Origin: Pseudomonas schmalbachii
Lineage (GTDB): Bacteria > Pseudomonadota > Gammaproteobacteria > Pseudomonadales > Pseudomonadaceae
Length of the DNA stretch: 64,000 nt
Direction of reading: 5' to 3'
Assembly (NCBI RefSeq): GCF_017589465.1
Contig: NZ_JAELYA010000011.1
Location: 62,001-126,000 of the forward strand
Each line of letters starts with the position of its first letter. Position 1 is the stretch's first letter. Below, one piece after another: positions 8,790-16,202 of the stretch. Both the position numbers and the translations under genes were made by a program. Under the pieces are notes generated by a model. It was not told the origin of the DNA. It ran no database searches and saw only the letters and a list, made by a program, of their open reading frames with translations.

Positions 8790-8824
8790 AGCCCCTTGCC
8801 CACTGACTTACAGGATCGATAACA

Positions 8825-9652
8825 ATGAACTACAACCAGCCGCAACAACTGCAAGCCGCCATCCTCGACTGGGCCGGCACCGTGGTCGACTTCGGTTCCT
8901 TCGCGCCTACCCAGATCTTCGTCGAGGCGTTCGCCGAGTTCGGCGTGCAGGTCAGCCTGGCGGAAGCCCGCGGGCCGATGGGCATGGGCAAGTGGGACCA
9001 CATCCGTACCCTGTGCGACATCCCGGAGATCGCCGAGCGCTACAAGGCCAAGTTCGGCCGCGCTCCGACCGACGACGATGTGACAGCGATCTACGAGCGC
9101 TTCATGCCGCTGCAGATCGAGAAGATCGCCGAGCACTCCGCGCTGATTCCCGGCGCCCTCGATGCCATCGCCGAACTGCGCCAGATGGGCCTGAAGATCG
9201 GCTCCTGCTCCGGCTACCCGGCGGTGGTGATGGAGAAGGTCGTGGCGCTGGCCAAGACCAACGGCTACGTCGCCGACCACGTGGTCGCCACCGACGAAGT
9301 GCCGAACGGCCGCCCGCATCCGGCACAGGCCCTGGCCAACGTGATCGCCCTCGGCATCGACGACGTCAGCGCCTGCGTGAAGGTCGACGACACCTGGCCG
9401 GGCATCCTCGAAGGCCGCCGCGCCGGCATGTGGACAGTGGCGCTGGTCTGCTCGGGCAACGCCCTGGGCCTGACCTACGAGGAATACAAGGCGCTGCCGG
9501 CGGCGAAGCTGGAACAGGAGCGCCAGCGCATCGGCCAGATCTTCGAAGGCTCGCGCCCGCACTACCTGATCGACACCATCGCCGAACTGCCGGCAGTGGT
9601 CCGCGACATCAACGCCCGCCTGGCGCGTGGCGAGGTGCCGCAAGCCTGCTGA
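8825..9652 (+). CDS. phnX: Phosphonoacetaldehyde hydrolase (phosphonatase)
   Basis: The 275-residue HAD-superfamily enzyme cleaves the C-P bond of phosphonoacetaldehyde to acetaldehyde and phosphate. The nucleophile Asp15 is in [10 protein letters not shown]. The Schiff-base lysine Lys56 lies in [10 protein letters not shown], which is particular to phosphonatase. The C-terminal HAD acid pair is in VKVDDTWPG. It forms an operon with phnW and is closed by a strong terminator. Together with the FAD oxidase locus, phosphonoacetaldehyde could be fed from two routes. Confidence 0.97.
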   Translation: MNYNQPQQLQAAILDWAGTVVDFGSFAPTQIFVEAFAEFGVQVSLAEARGPMGMGKWDHIRTLCDIPEIAERYKAKFGRAPTDDDVTAIYERFMPLQIEKIAEHSALIPGALDAIAELRQMGLKIGSCSGYPAVVMEKVVALAKTNGYVADHVVATDEVPNGRPHPAQALANVIALGIDDVSACVKVDDTWPGILEGRRAGMWTVALVCSGNALGLTYEEYKALPAAKLEQERQRIGQIFEGSRPHYLIDTIAELPAVVRDINARLARGEVPQAC

Positions 9653-9670
9653 TGCAGTGAGGGAAACAAG

Positions 9671-9709
9671 GCCCGCACAGAGGGGATGCTGTGCGGGCTT
9701 TTGTTTTTT
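9671..9709 (+). terminator. Rho-independent terminator after phnWX
   Basis: The perfect 10-bp stem GCCCGCACAG/CTGTGCGGGC with an 8-nt loop is followed by TTTTGTTTTTT. Confidence 0.95.
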
Positions 9710-9731
9710 AGCGGCCCGCACCGGAGCGGTT

Positions 9732-9877
9732 GTAGGTTGGGCTGAGGCACGAAGCCCAACGGCGTGGTTGCCGGCAAATGTTGGGCTTTGCGCCCGTAGG
9801 TTGTGCTGAGCTTGCGAAGCGCAACGTTGCAGTGGTCTGGCAGGTGTTGGGCTTCACTGCGTTCAGCACCAACCTAC
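9732..9877. repeat. Two fused family-A repeats
   Basis: A first copy (9732-9795) has lost its right end and runs straight into a second, nearly complete copy (9796-9877). The join creates a tandem of left arms before one right arm CAGCACCAACCTAC. Confidence 0.8.
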
Positions 9878-9880
9878 GCT

Positions 9881-10471
9881 TCAGTTCACCACATTCCGCA
9901 CAAACCGCACGAGGTTTTCGCCCTCATTGCGATAGGAAAACGGCTGGTTGCTCTTGAACACATGGAAGCCGCCGCTTTCCACCTGCAGCGTTTCCTCGGC
10001 GAGCACGATGGTCAGGCGGCCCTCGACGACATAGACCATGTCGTACCAGCCGTCCGCATCCGGTTCGGCGTTATAGATGTCGCCAGGTGCGAGCGACCAG
10101 TGCCACAACTCCGCCTGCTTGTGCGCCGGTGTGCTGGCAAGCAGGGTACCGCGGCTTTCGGGTTGCTCGCCGGCCCAGGCGACTTCGTCGATGCGGTCGA
10201 GGTGGCCGGTGGACGGTGGCCTGATCAGGTCGGCGAAGGCCACGCCAAGGGCGGCGGCGATACGGTCGAGGGTGTTCAGGCTGACGTTGACGTCGCCACT
10301 CTCGATGCCGACCAGCATCCGCCGGCTGACGCCCGATGCGGTGGCCAGCGCGTCCTGGCTCAGGCCACCGGCGCGGCGCAGGGAGCGGACATTTTCCGAG
10401 ACGTGGACGAGGACGCTGGGACGTTCATTTGTGTTGGGCAATATATTGCTCACTCTGCTTATTTTGCGCAT
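9881..10471 (-). CDS. XRE-cupin transcriptional regulator
   Basis: The product of about 196 residues has an N-terminal Cro/CI-type helix-turn-helix (VRSLRRAGGLSQDALATASGVSRRMLVGIE, about residues 28-58). A C-terminal single cupin barrel follows (WYDMVYVVEGRLTIVL, then GGFHVFKSNQPFSYRNEG). HTH-cupin proteins are usually ligand-responsive repressors of adjacent metabolic or export genes. It is divergent from the RhtA-like exporter, so that gene is the likely target. Start choice is open: ATG 10471, ATG 10483 and GTG 10453 are all in frame and none has a good ribosome site. Confidence 0.85.
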   Translation of the reverse strand: MRKISRVSNILPNTNERPSVLVHVSENVRSLRRAGGLSQDALATASGVSRRMLVGIESGDVNVSLNTLDRIAAALGVAFADLIRPPSTGHLDRIDEVAWAGEQPESRGTLLASTPAHKQAELWHWSLAPGDIYNAEPDADGWYDMVYVVEGRLTIVLAEETLQVESGGFHVFKSNQPFSYRNEGENLVRFVRNVVN

Positions 10472-10489
10472 TATGTTGCGCATCAGAGT
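10452..10489. promoter_or_regulatory. Repeat cluster in the XRE/RhtA divergent region
   Basis: ACTCTG (10452-10457) and CAGAGT (10484-10489) form an inverted repeat enclosing two direct copies of TTGCGCAT separated by 4 nt. If this is the operator of the XRE regulator, its true start should lie to the left, for example GTG 10453. Confidence 0.4.
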
Positions 10490-10534
10490 AAGCCAATTTT
10501 CCCTGCCTGTTTCAACCTGCCCGGTCGCTTCGCC

Positions 10535-11419
10535 ATGTCTCGCTCCCCACTCGCTTCGCTGCTGTATCCCGTTGCACTCCTGCTGGTCGCCATGGCCTCG
10601 ATCCAGAGTGGCGCCTCCCTGGCCAAGAGCGTCTTCCCGGCCATCGGCGCACAGGGCACCACGGCCATGCGCCTGCTGTTCGCCTCGGTGATCCTGCTGG
10701 CGATCCTGCGTCCGTGGCGCAAGCGCATCGAGCCCAGGGCGTGGAAGGCGCTGATCATCTACGGGATCGCGTTGGGCGGCATGAACCTGATGTTCTACAT
10801 GGCCCTGCGCACGGTGCCGCTGGGCATTGGCGTGGCGCTGGAATTCACCGGGCCGCTGGCGGTGGCGCTGTTCGCTTCGCGGCGGCCGATCGACTTCCTC
10901 TGGATCGCCCTCGCGGTGTTCGGCCTCTGGCTGCTGCTGCCGCTCGGCTCGCTGGGCGCCGGGGTCGATCCGGTCGGTGCCGCCTTCGCGCTGGGCGCTG
11001 GCGTGTGCTGGGCGCTGTACATCCTTTATGGCCAGCGCGCCGGCGCCGATCATGGCGCCCAGGGTGCTGCACTCGGCGTCACCATCGCCGCGCTGTTCGT
11101 CGCACCCATCGGCTTCGCCCATGCCGGCACCGCGATGTTCGCCCCGGAATTGCTGCCGGTTTTGCTCGGCGTCGCCGTGCTGTCCAGCGCGTTTCCCTAC
11201 ACCCTGGAAATGTATGCGCTGACCCGCCTGCCGACGCGCACCTTCGGCACCCTGATGAGCATGGAGCCGGCGATTGCAGCGATGTCAGGGCTGATCTTCC
11301 TCGGCGAGCAACTGACCTTCATCCAGTGGATCGCCATCGGCGCGATCATCCTGGCCTCGGCCGGCACCACCCTGAGCAGCCAGCCGAACCATCCGGCACC
11401 GGTGCCTGTGGCGGATTGA
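10535..11419 (+). CDS. rhtA: RhtA-type EamA/DMT exporter (threonine/homoserine family)
   Basis: The 294-residue protein has about ten membrane segments in two EamA halves. It matches RhtA closely in family-specific stretches: LLVAMASIQSGASLAKS, GGMNLMFY, VPLGIGVALEFTGPLAVALF, and near the C-terminus LTRLPTRTFGTLMSMEPA. RhtA exports threonine, homoserine and other small amphipathic compounds from the cytoplasm. ATG 10535 fits the family N-terminus but has no strong ribosome site. The divergent XRE-cupin gene is the probable regulator. Confidence 0.9.
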   Translation: MSRSPLASLLYPVALLLVAMASIQSGASLAKSVFPAIGAQGTTAMRLLFASVILLAILRPWRKRIEPRAWKALIIYGIALGGMNLMFYMALRTVPLGIGVALEFTGPLAVALFASRRPIDFLWIALAVFGLWLLLPLGSLGAGVDPVGAAFALGAGVCWALYILYGQRAGADHGAQGAALGVTIAALFVAPIGFAHAGTAMFAPELLPVLLGVAVLSSAFPYTLEMYALTRLPTRTFGTLMSMEPAIAAMSGLIFLGEQLTFIQWIAIGAIILASAGTTLSSQPNHPAPVPVAD

Positions 11420-11474
11420 GTTCACACGCGGCTCCTACAGGGTAGGGCATGGCATTCGTTGCCCGAGACTTGAT

Positions 11475-11550
11475 GTAGGGTGGAAATCGCGAAGCATTTC
11501 CACCGCTTGGCGGCAGGGGTGGTGGACAAGCAGAGCGTTGTCCACCCTAC
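11475..11550. repeat. Repeat family F (GTAGGGTGGAAAT/GTTGTCCACCCTAC)
   Basis: It starts GTAGGGTGGAAATCGCGAAG and ends GCGTTGTCCACCCTAC. The ends pair while the inside is a hybrid of a TGGAAAT and a TGGACAA variant. The related copy at 56633-56715 has the variants in opposite order. Confidence 0.8.
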
Positions 11551-11579
11551 GACTGCGCGGCCCCTCGTAGGATTACAGT

Positions 11580-12977
11580 TCACGCCCTGCGTTCGTGCAG
11601 GCGGATGCTGCGTCGTGCGCTGCGGTTCAGGCGGATGCAGAGCATGACCGCCGCGCAGGTCAGCCCGACGATCAGCCCCTGCCACAGCCCGCGCGGGCCG
11701 CTTGGCTCCTGCAGCCAGTCGGTCAGGCCGAGGGCGTAGCCGACCGGCAGGCCGATGCCCCAGTAGGCGAACAGCGTCATCAGCATGGTCGCGCGGGTGT
11801 CCTGGTAGCCGCGCAGGGCGCCGGCGGCGGTGACCTGCACGGCATCGGAGAACTGGAACAGCGCGGAGAACACCATCAGCGAGGCGGCCAGCGCCAGGAC
11901 CGTCGCGTCCGAGGTGTACAGCGCAGCGATCTGCTCGCGCATCAGCAGCATGCCGCTGGCCGACAGGCAGGCGTACCCCAGTGCGGTGCCCATGCCGACG
12001 CCGGCGGCAAAGCGCGCATCCCGTGGTGAACCGGCGCCCAGGCGCTGGCCGACACGCACGGTGACCGCCATACCCAGCGCATAGGGAATCATGAACACCA
12101 TGGCGCTGACGTTCAGGGCGATCTGGTGCCCGGCGACGGTCTTCTCGCCCAGTTCGCCGATCAGCAGGGCGATCACCGAGAAGATGCTCGATTCGGCGAA
12201 CACCGCGATACCAATCGGCAGGCCGACCGACGCCAGCCGGCGGATCACCTCCGGGTCGGGGCGCTCCCAGCGGGCGAACAACTGGCTCGGACGATAGGCC
12301 TCCGCACCGTTCACCCAGCACAGCATGCCCAGCAGCATGAACCACATCACCGTGCCGGTGGCCCAGCCGCAACCGGCGCCGCCGAGTGCGGGGAAGCCGA
12401 GGTGGCCGTAGATCAGCACATAGTTGAGCGGAATGTTCAGCAGCAGGCCGCAGATGCCCAGCACCATGCTCGGCCGCGTCCGCCCCAGGCCGTCGCTGAA
12501 GCAGCGCAGCACATGGTAGAGCGCCACCGCCGGCAGGCCGCAGCCGATGCCCTTGAGATAGAGAATGCTGGGCGCGATCAGCGCTTCCTCGACCTTCATC
12601 GCCCGCAGCACCGATTCGGAGAGTAACCACAGCGCCGCGCCCGCCAGCGGCCCGACCAGCAGCGCCAGCCACAACGCCTGGCGCACCAGCGGGCCGGTGC
12701 CGGGCTGGTCGCCGGCGCCGTAGCGCTCGGCCACTTTGGGAGTGGTCGCCAGCAGGGTGCCGGTCATCAGCAGGAACACCGGAATCCAGATCGAATTGCC
12801 CAGCGCCACCGCCGCCAGGTCGCGCGGGCCGACGCGGCCGGCCATCACCGCATCGACGAAGCCCATGGCCGTGGTGGCCAACTGGGCGATCATGATCGGC
12901 GTGGCGAGGGTGAGCAGTTCCTTCAGCTCGGTGGTGACGCGCCGTCTGCGGGAGACAGGCAGTGCAATGTTGGTCAC
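11580..12977 (-). CDS. pmpM: MATE family multidrug efflux pump, PmpM/NorM type
   Basis: The 465-residue protein has twelve predicted membrane segments in two MatE halves. The N-terminal ELLTLATPIMIAQLATTAMGFVDAVMAG is the NorM/PmpM signature, with the conserved Asp in FVDAVMAG. These pumps expel fluoroquinolones and cationic dyes in exchange for H+ or Na+. The order XRE-cupin, RhtA-like exporter, MATE pump matches what I recall of P. aeruginosa PA1359-PA1361, which supports the PmpM assignment. GTG 12977 is preceded by AAGGATTCCC. The gene stands alone on the reverse strand and is divergent from pdxB. Confidence 0.93.
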   Translation of the reverse strand: MTNIALPVSRRRRVTTELKELLTLATPIMIAQLATTAMGFVDAVMAGRVGPRDLAAVALGNSIWIPVFLLMTGTLLATTPKVAERYGAGDQPGTGPLVRQALWLALLVGPLAGAALWLLSESVLRAMKVEEALIAPSILYLKGIGCGLPAVALYHVLRCFSDGLGRTRPSMVLGICGLLLNIPLNYVLIYGHLGFPALGGAGCGWATGTVMWFMLLGMLCWVNGAEAYRPSQLFARWERPDPEVIRRLASVGLPIGIAVFAESSIFSVIALLIGELGEKTVAGHQIALNVSAMVFMIPYALGMAVTVRVGQRLGAGSPRDARFAAGVGMGTALGYACLSASGMLLMREQIAALYTSDATVLALAASLMVFSALFQFSDAVQVTAAGALRGYQDTRATMLMTLFAYWGIGLPVGYALGLTDWLQEPSGPRGLWQGLIVGLTCAAVMLCIRLNRSARRSIRLHERRA

Positions 12978-13114
12978 GGGAATCCTTGGCGGTGCGATGG
13001 AAAAACGCACCAGTCTAAAGCCTGACGCAGTGGTCAGGAAGCGCCACGCATCCTTGCCAAGACCGGAGTGCGTCGCGCTGGTAAAGTGGGCGTCTCGGAA
13101 AACGGAGTCAGTCC

Positions 13115-14263
13115 ATGCGTATTCTTGCCGATGAGAACATTCCCCTGGTCGAAGCCTTTTTCGGCAGCCACGGCGACATCCGCCGCGTGCCGGGCCGCGG
13201 CATCGACCGCGACGCCATCGGCGATGCCGAGGTGCTGCTGGTGCGTTCGGTGACCCGCGTCGACCGTGCGCTGCTGGAAGGCAGCAAGGTGCGTTTCGTC
13301 GGCACCTGCACCATCGGCACCGATCATCTCGATCTCGGCTGGTTCGCCGAAGCCGGCATCGCCTGGGCCAGCGCGCCCGGCTGCAATGCGCGCGGCGTGG
13401 TGGATTGGGTGCTGGGCAGCCTGCTGGCGCTGGCCGAGGTGCATGGCGTGGATCTGACCACGCGCAGCTACGGCGTGGTCGGCGCCGGTCAGGTCGGCGG
13501 GCGGCTGGTCGATGTGCTGCGCGGCCTTGGCTGGAACGTGCGGGTCTGCGATCCGCCACGGCAGGCGGCGGAGGGCGGCGATTTCGTCGAACTGGAAGAA
13601 CTGCTGCGCGAGTGCGATGTGATCAGCCTGCACACCCCGCTGACCCGCACCGGCGCACATCCCACCTGGCATCTGCTGGATGCGGCGCAGCTGCAGGCGT
13701 TGCGTCCCGGTACCTGGCTGCTCAACGCCAGTCGTGGCGCGGTGGTGGACAACCTGGCGCTGCGCGAGCACCTGCAGGCCGGTGCCGATCTGGAAGTGGC
13801 GCTGGATGTCTGGGAGGGCGAGCCGCAGGTGGATATCGGCCTGGCGCACCTGTGCCAGATCGCCACTCCGCACATCGCCGGCTACAGCCTGGACGGCAAG
13901 ATTCGCGGCACCGCGCAGATCCACGAGGCGTTCTGCGCCTGGCTGGGGGTTGCGCCGACGGTGCGCCTGGACGACCTGCTGCCGCCGCAGTGGCTGGCCG
14001 AACTGAGCCTGCGCGAGGACTGCGACCCGGCCTGGGCGCTGGCGTTGCTGTGTCGTGCGGTGTACGACCCGCGCAGCGACGATGCCGCGTTCCGCCGCAG
14101 TCTCGCAGGTGACGACGCCACCCGGGCGAAGGCGTTCGATGCGCTGCGCAAACACTACCCGCCGCGCCGCGAGATCACCGGGCTGTGGGTGGACCTGCAG
14201 GGTGAGTCACCGGCGCTGCAACGCCTGGTCGACGCGCTCGGCGCCAACCGGGCGGGCGAGTAG
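13115..14263 (+). CDS. pdxB: Erythronate-4-phosphate dehydrogenase
   Basis: A D-2-hydroxyacid dehydrogenase of 382 residues, the length of PdxB. It oxidises 4-phosphoerythronate in the deoxyxylulose-5-phosphate-dependent route to pyridoxal phosphate. The N-terminus [16 protein letters not shown] is characteristic. Rossmann motif [12 protein letters not shown] is near residues 120-130. The catalytic Arg lies in [11 protein letters not shown], a Glu in DVWEGEP and the His in ATPHIAGYS. The extra C-terminal dimerisation domain of PdxB is present. ATG 13115 follows GGAG. It is apparently monocistronic. Confidence 0.97.
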   Translation: MRILADENIPLVEAFFGSHGDIRRVPGRGIDRDAIGDAEVLLVRSVTRVDRALLEGSKVRFVGTCTIGTDHLDLGWFAEAGIAWASAPGCNARGVVDWVLGSLLALAEVHGVDLTTRSYGVVGAGQVGGRLVDVLRGLGWNVRVCDPPRQAAEGGDFVELEELLRECDVISLHTPLTRTGAHPTWHLLDAAQLQALRPGTWLLNASRGAVVDNLALREHLQAGADLEVALDVWEGEPQVDIGLAHLCQIATPHIAGYSLDGKIRGTAQIHEAFCAWLGVAPTVRLDDLLPPQWLAELSLREDCDPAWALALLCRAVYDPRSDDAAFRRSLAGDDATRAKAFDALRKHYPPRREITGLWVDLQGESPALQRLVDALGANRAGE

Positions 14264-14303
14264 CGTTCCTCTCGCCTGGAGGGAGAGGGGACGATCGATC
14301 CGC

Positions 14304-14483
14304 TCAGCCGGATTTCTCGTCGCAGCTTTCGTCCAGCTGCTTGCACGCACGCTGGATCATTTCCTCGGTGATGGGGATCTCGTGTCCCTCTGCGTCGATG
14401 ATCGCACCACCGGTCGATTGCTGCGCAGCACCGGGTTGGGGGGCGGGGCGGGGCTCGACGTTGCGAGAATCCTGGATGCTCAT
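14304..14483 (-). CDS. Small conserved hypothetical protein, 59 aa
   Basis: The 59-residue soluble protein has a Pro/Ala/Gln-rich N-terminal half and an acidic C-terminal helix (ITEEMIQRACKQLDESCDE). It is tail-to-tail with pdxB. ATG 14483 has GGAG at good spacing. I do not recognise a family or function. Codon use looks like its neighbours, so I take it as a real gene. Confidence 0.6.
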   Translation of the reverse strand: MSIQDSRNVEPRPAPQPGAAQQSTGGAIIDAEGHEIPITEEMIQRACKQLDESCDEKSG

Positions 14484-14564
14484 GGCCAATCTCCTCATCA
14501 GCAGTAACTGCAGTCTAGGCAGATCTCATGAAGGCTCGGTGACACCTCTCGGTTTCTCCAGAGC

Positions 14565-14620
14565 AAAAAAGACCGGGCGCTCTCGCGTTCTGCGTGCCAA
14601 AGGCGAGATCCCCGGTCTTT
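14565..14620 (-). terminator. Strong hairpin terminator for leftward transcription
   Basis: Arms AAAGACCGGG (14568-14577) and CCCGGTCTTT (14611-14620) pair perfectly, with an inner CTCGC/GCGAG pair. On the reverse strand a run of six T follows. On the forward strand there is no T-run beyond TTT, so it works leftward. Confidence 0.8.
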
Positions 14621-14640
14621 GCTTGTCGTTATAGTGTGTC
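14565..14640 (-). ncRNA. Candidate small RNA read leftward, ending in its own terminator
   Basis: On the reverse strand a -35-like TTCAGC (14655-14650), a 16-nt spacer and a -10-like TATAAC (14633-14628) precede a very strong hairpin. The next gene in that direction starts only at 14483, so the transcript of roughly 55-60 nt would be non-coding. The promoter match is imperfect. This rests on sequence pattern only. Confidence 0.4.
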
Positions 14641-14661
14641 CTTACCGGCGCTGAACCGGTT

Positions 14662-14863
14662 CAGGTTCTGTACGGAAATTGCCTGCGCTCGGTGAGGCGT
14701 CGTTAAAAATCGGTTCGGACAGTGGCTTGCCACTGAACGCGCTTTAGCGCGGCCCGGAGGGCGAGCGGAGCGAGTAATGCTCATTTACAGCTCGTAAACT
14801 CCGCTTCCTCACCAATTTTTGCCTAGCCTGACCTTCGCTCGGCGACTTTCCGTACAGAACCTG
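14662..14863. repeat. 202-bp element with perfect 17-bp terminal inverted repeats
   Basis: The ends CAGGTTCTGTACGGAAA (14662-14678) and TTTCCGTACAGAACCTG (14847-14863) are exact inverted copies. Inside are further hairpins: CAGTGG/CCACTG at 14720-14735, GCGC-TTTA-GCGC at 14739-14750, and a nested GCGGAG-CGAG/CTCG-CTCCGC structure around 14765-14805. It carries no gene and ends 19 nt before the next start codon. It may be a MITE-like unit or a structured leader. Confidence 0.8.
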
Positions 14864-14881
14864 GGACGAGGTACAGCAGAA

Positions 14882-16009
14882 ATGAGTATGGACGGTTTTC
14901 GTCTGGGGCTGATCATCAATCCGCTGGCCGGTATCGGCGGCCCGACCGCGCTCAAGGGCAGCGACGGGGTGGCCACGCTGGCTTTCGCCCGGGGTGCCGA
15001 GCCCCACGCGGCGGACCGTACGCGGATCGCCCTGGAGCAACTGCTGCCGCTGCGCGAGCGCCTGGCATTCCTGACCTTCCCCGGCCCTATGGGTGCGGAC
15101 CTGCTGCAGAGCATGGGCTTCCGCTACCAGGTGCTCGGCGAAATCGAAGGTCCGCAAAGCACGGCGGAGGACACCCGTCATGCGGTGCAGCTCCTGCAGG
15201 ATGCCGGCGAGGCGCTGATCCTCTTCGCTGGCGGCGACGGCACGGCGCGGGATGTCGCCGCTGTCGCGCGGGAGGATCAGCCGGTACTGGGGATTCCCGC
15301 CGGGGTGAAGATTCACTCGGGCGTCTACGCCATCAGCCCGCGCGCCGCCGGCGAACTGGCCCGGCGCCTGATCGAAGGCGGGCTGGTGCGGCTGACCCAC
15401 GGCGAAGTGCGCGACCTGGACGAGGCCGCCCTGCGCGAAGGCCGCGTGGCGGCGCGCTGGTACGCCGAGCTGACAGTGCCGGAAGAAGGGCACTTCATGC
15501 AGCACGTCAAACAGGCCGGGGTGGAAACCGAGGAACTGGTGCTGGCCGATCTCGCCGCCTGGCTGGAGGAAGGCTGGGAGGAGGGCGTGCGCTATGTGTT
15601 CGGCCCGGGTTCGACGTTGCATGGGCTGGCCGGCGAACTGCGGCTGGACACCACGCTGCTGGGCGTCGATGTGATCGAGAACGGCCAGGTGATCGCCCTC
15701 GATGTCACCGAACAGCAACTGTTCGAACTGGTCGATGGTCATCCGGCGTTCCTGCTGGTCACCGCCATCGGCGGCCAGGGCCACATCATCGGCCGCGGCA
15801 ACCAGCAGATCAGCCCGCGCGTGCTGCGCGCCATCGGCCTGGAGCGTCTGCGGGTGATCGCCACCAAGCGCAAGCTGGGGACTCTGGAAGGTCGTCCGCT
15901 GCTGGTCGACAGCGGCGATCCGCAACTGGATGCGGAATTCCCCGCAGCGGTGCGGGTCTGGGCCGGCTACCGCGAGGAACTGCTCTATCCCGTGGGTTTC
16001 GGCGACTGA
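14882..16009 (+). CDS. ATP-NAD kinase-like protein (COG3199/AcoX-like)
   Basis: The 375-residue protein has an N-terminal LGLIINPLAGIGG and the NAD-kinase motif FAGGDGTARDVA (about residues 117-128), with an adjacent GIPAGVKIHSGVY. The GGDGT motif binds ATP/NAD in the NAD kinase and diacylglycerol kinase superfamily. COG3199 members lack an assigned physiological role, though NAD phosphorylation is plausible. ATG 14882 (a second Met at 14888) follows GAGG. The gene begins 19 nt after the 202-bp inverted-repeat element, so its leader RNA would include that structure. Confidence 0.85.
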   Translation: MSMDGFRLGLIINPLAGIGGPTALKGSDGVATLAFARGAEPHAADRTRIALEQLLPLRERLAFLTFPGPMGADLLQSMGFRYQVLGEIEGPQSTAEDTRHAVQLLQDAGEALILFAGGDGTARDVAAVAREDQPVLGIPAGVKIHSGVYAISPRAAGELARRLIEGGLVRLTHGEVRDLDEAALREGRVAARWYAELTVPEEGHFMQHVKQAGVETEELVLADLAAWLEEGWEEGVRYVFGPGSTLHGLAGELRLDTTLLGVDVIENGQVIALDVTEQQLFELVDGHPAFLLVTAIGGQGHIIGRGNQQISPRVLRAIGLERLRVIATKRKLGTLEGRPLLVDSGDPQLDAEFPAAVRVWAGYREELLYPVGFGD

Positions 16010-16085
16010 GCCGCTCGCGCCATTCGACTGGCGCAGGCAAGGGCATGGTCTAGACTCCTCCTTTCATGCAACGGGGAGTCCGGCC

Positions 16086-16169
16086 ATGTTCCTGGGCAGA
16101 GCGCTGTTCAACATCGTGTGCAACGAGTGTAGTCGCGCCAGGCCGGTTTTCCATGGCGGGTCAGGCTAA
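16086..16169 (+). CDS. Possible 27-residue peptide
   Basis: A GGGGAG ribosome site precedes ATG 16086 by 8 nt. The peptide has a hydrophobic start (MFLGRALFNIVCN) then Cys and basic residues. It lies in the short gap before the saccharopine-dehydrogenase-like gene. It could be a leader peptide or chance; no family is recognised. Confidence 0.25.
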   Translation: MFLGRALFNIVCNECSRARPVFHGGSG

Positions 16170-16202
16170 GGCCTGCCTCCGGGTCGATACCATGGAGAAC
16201 TG

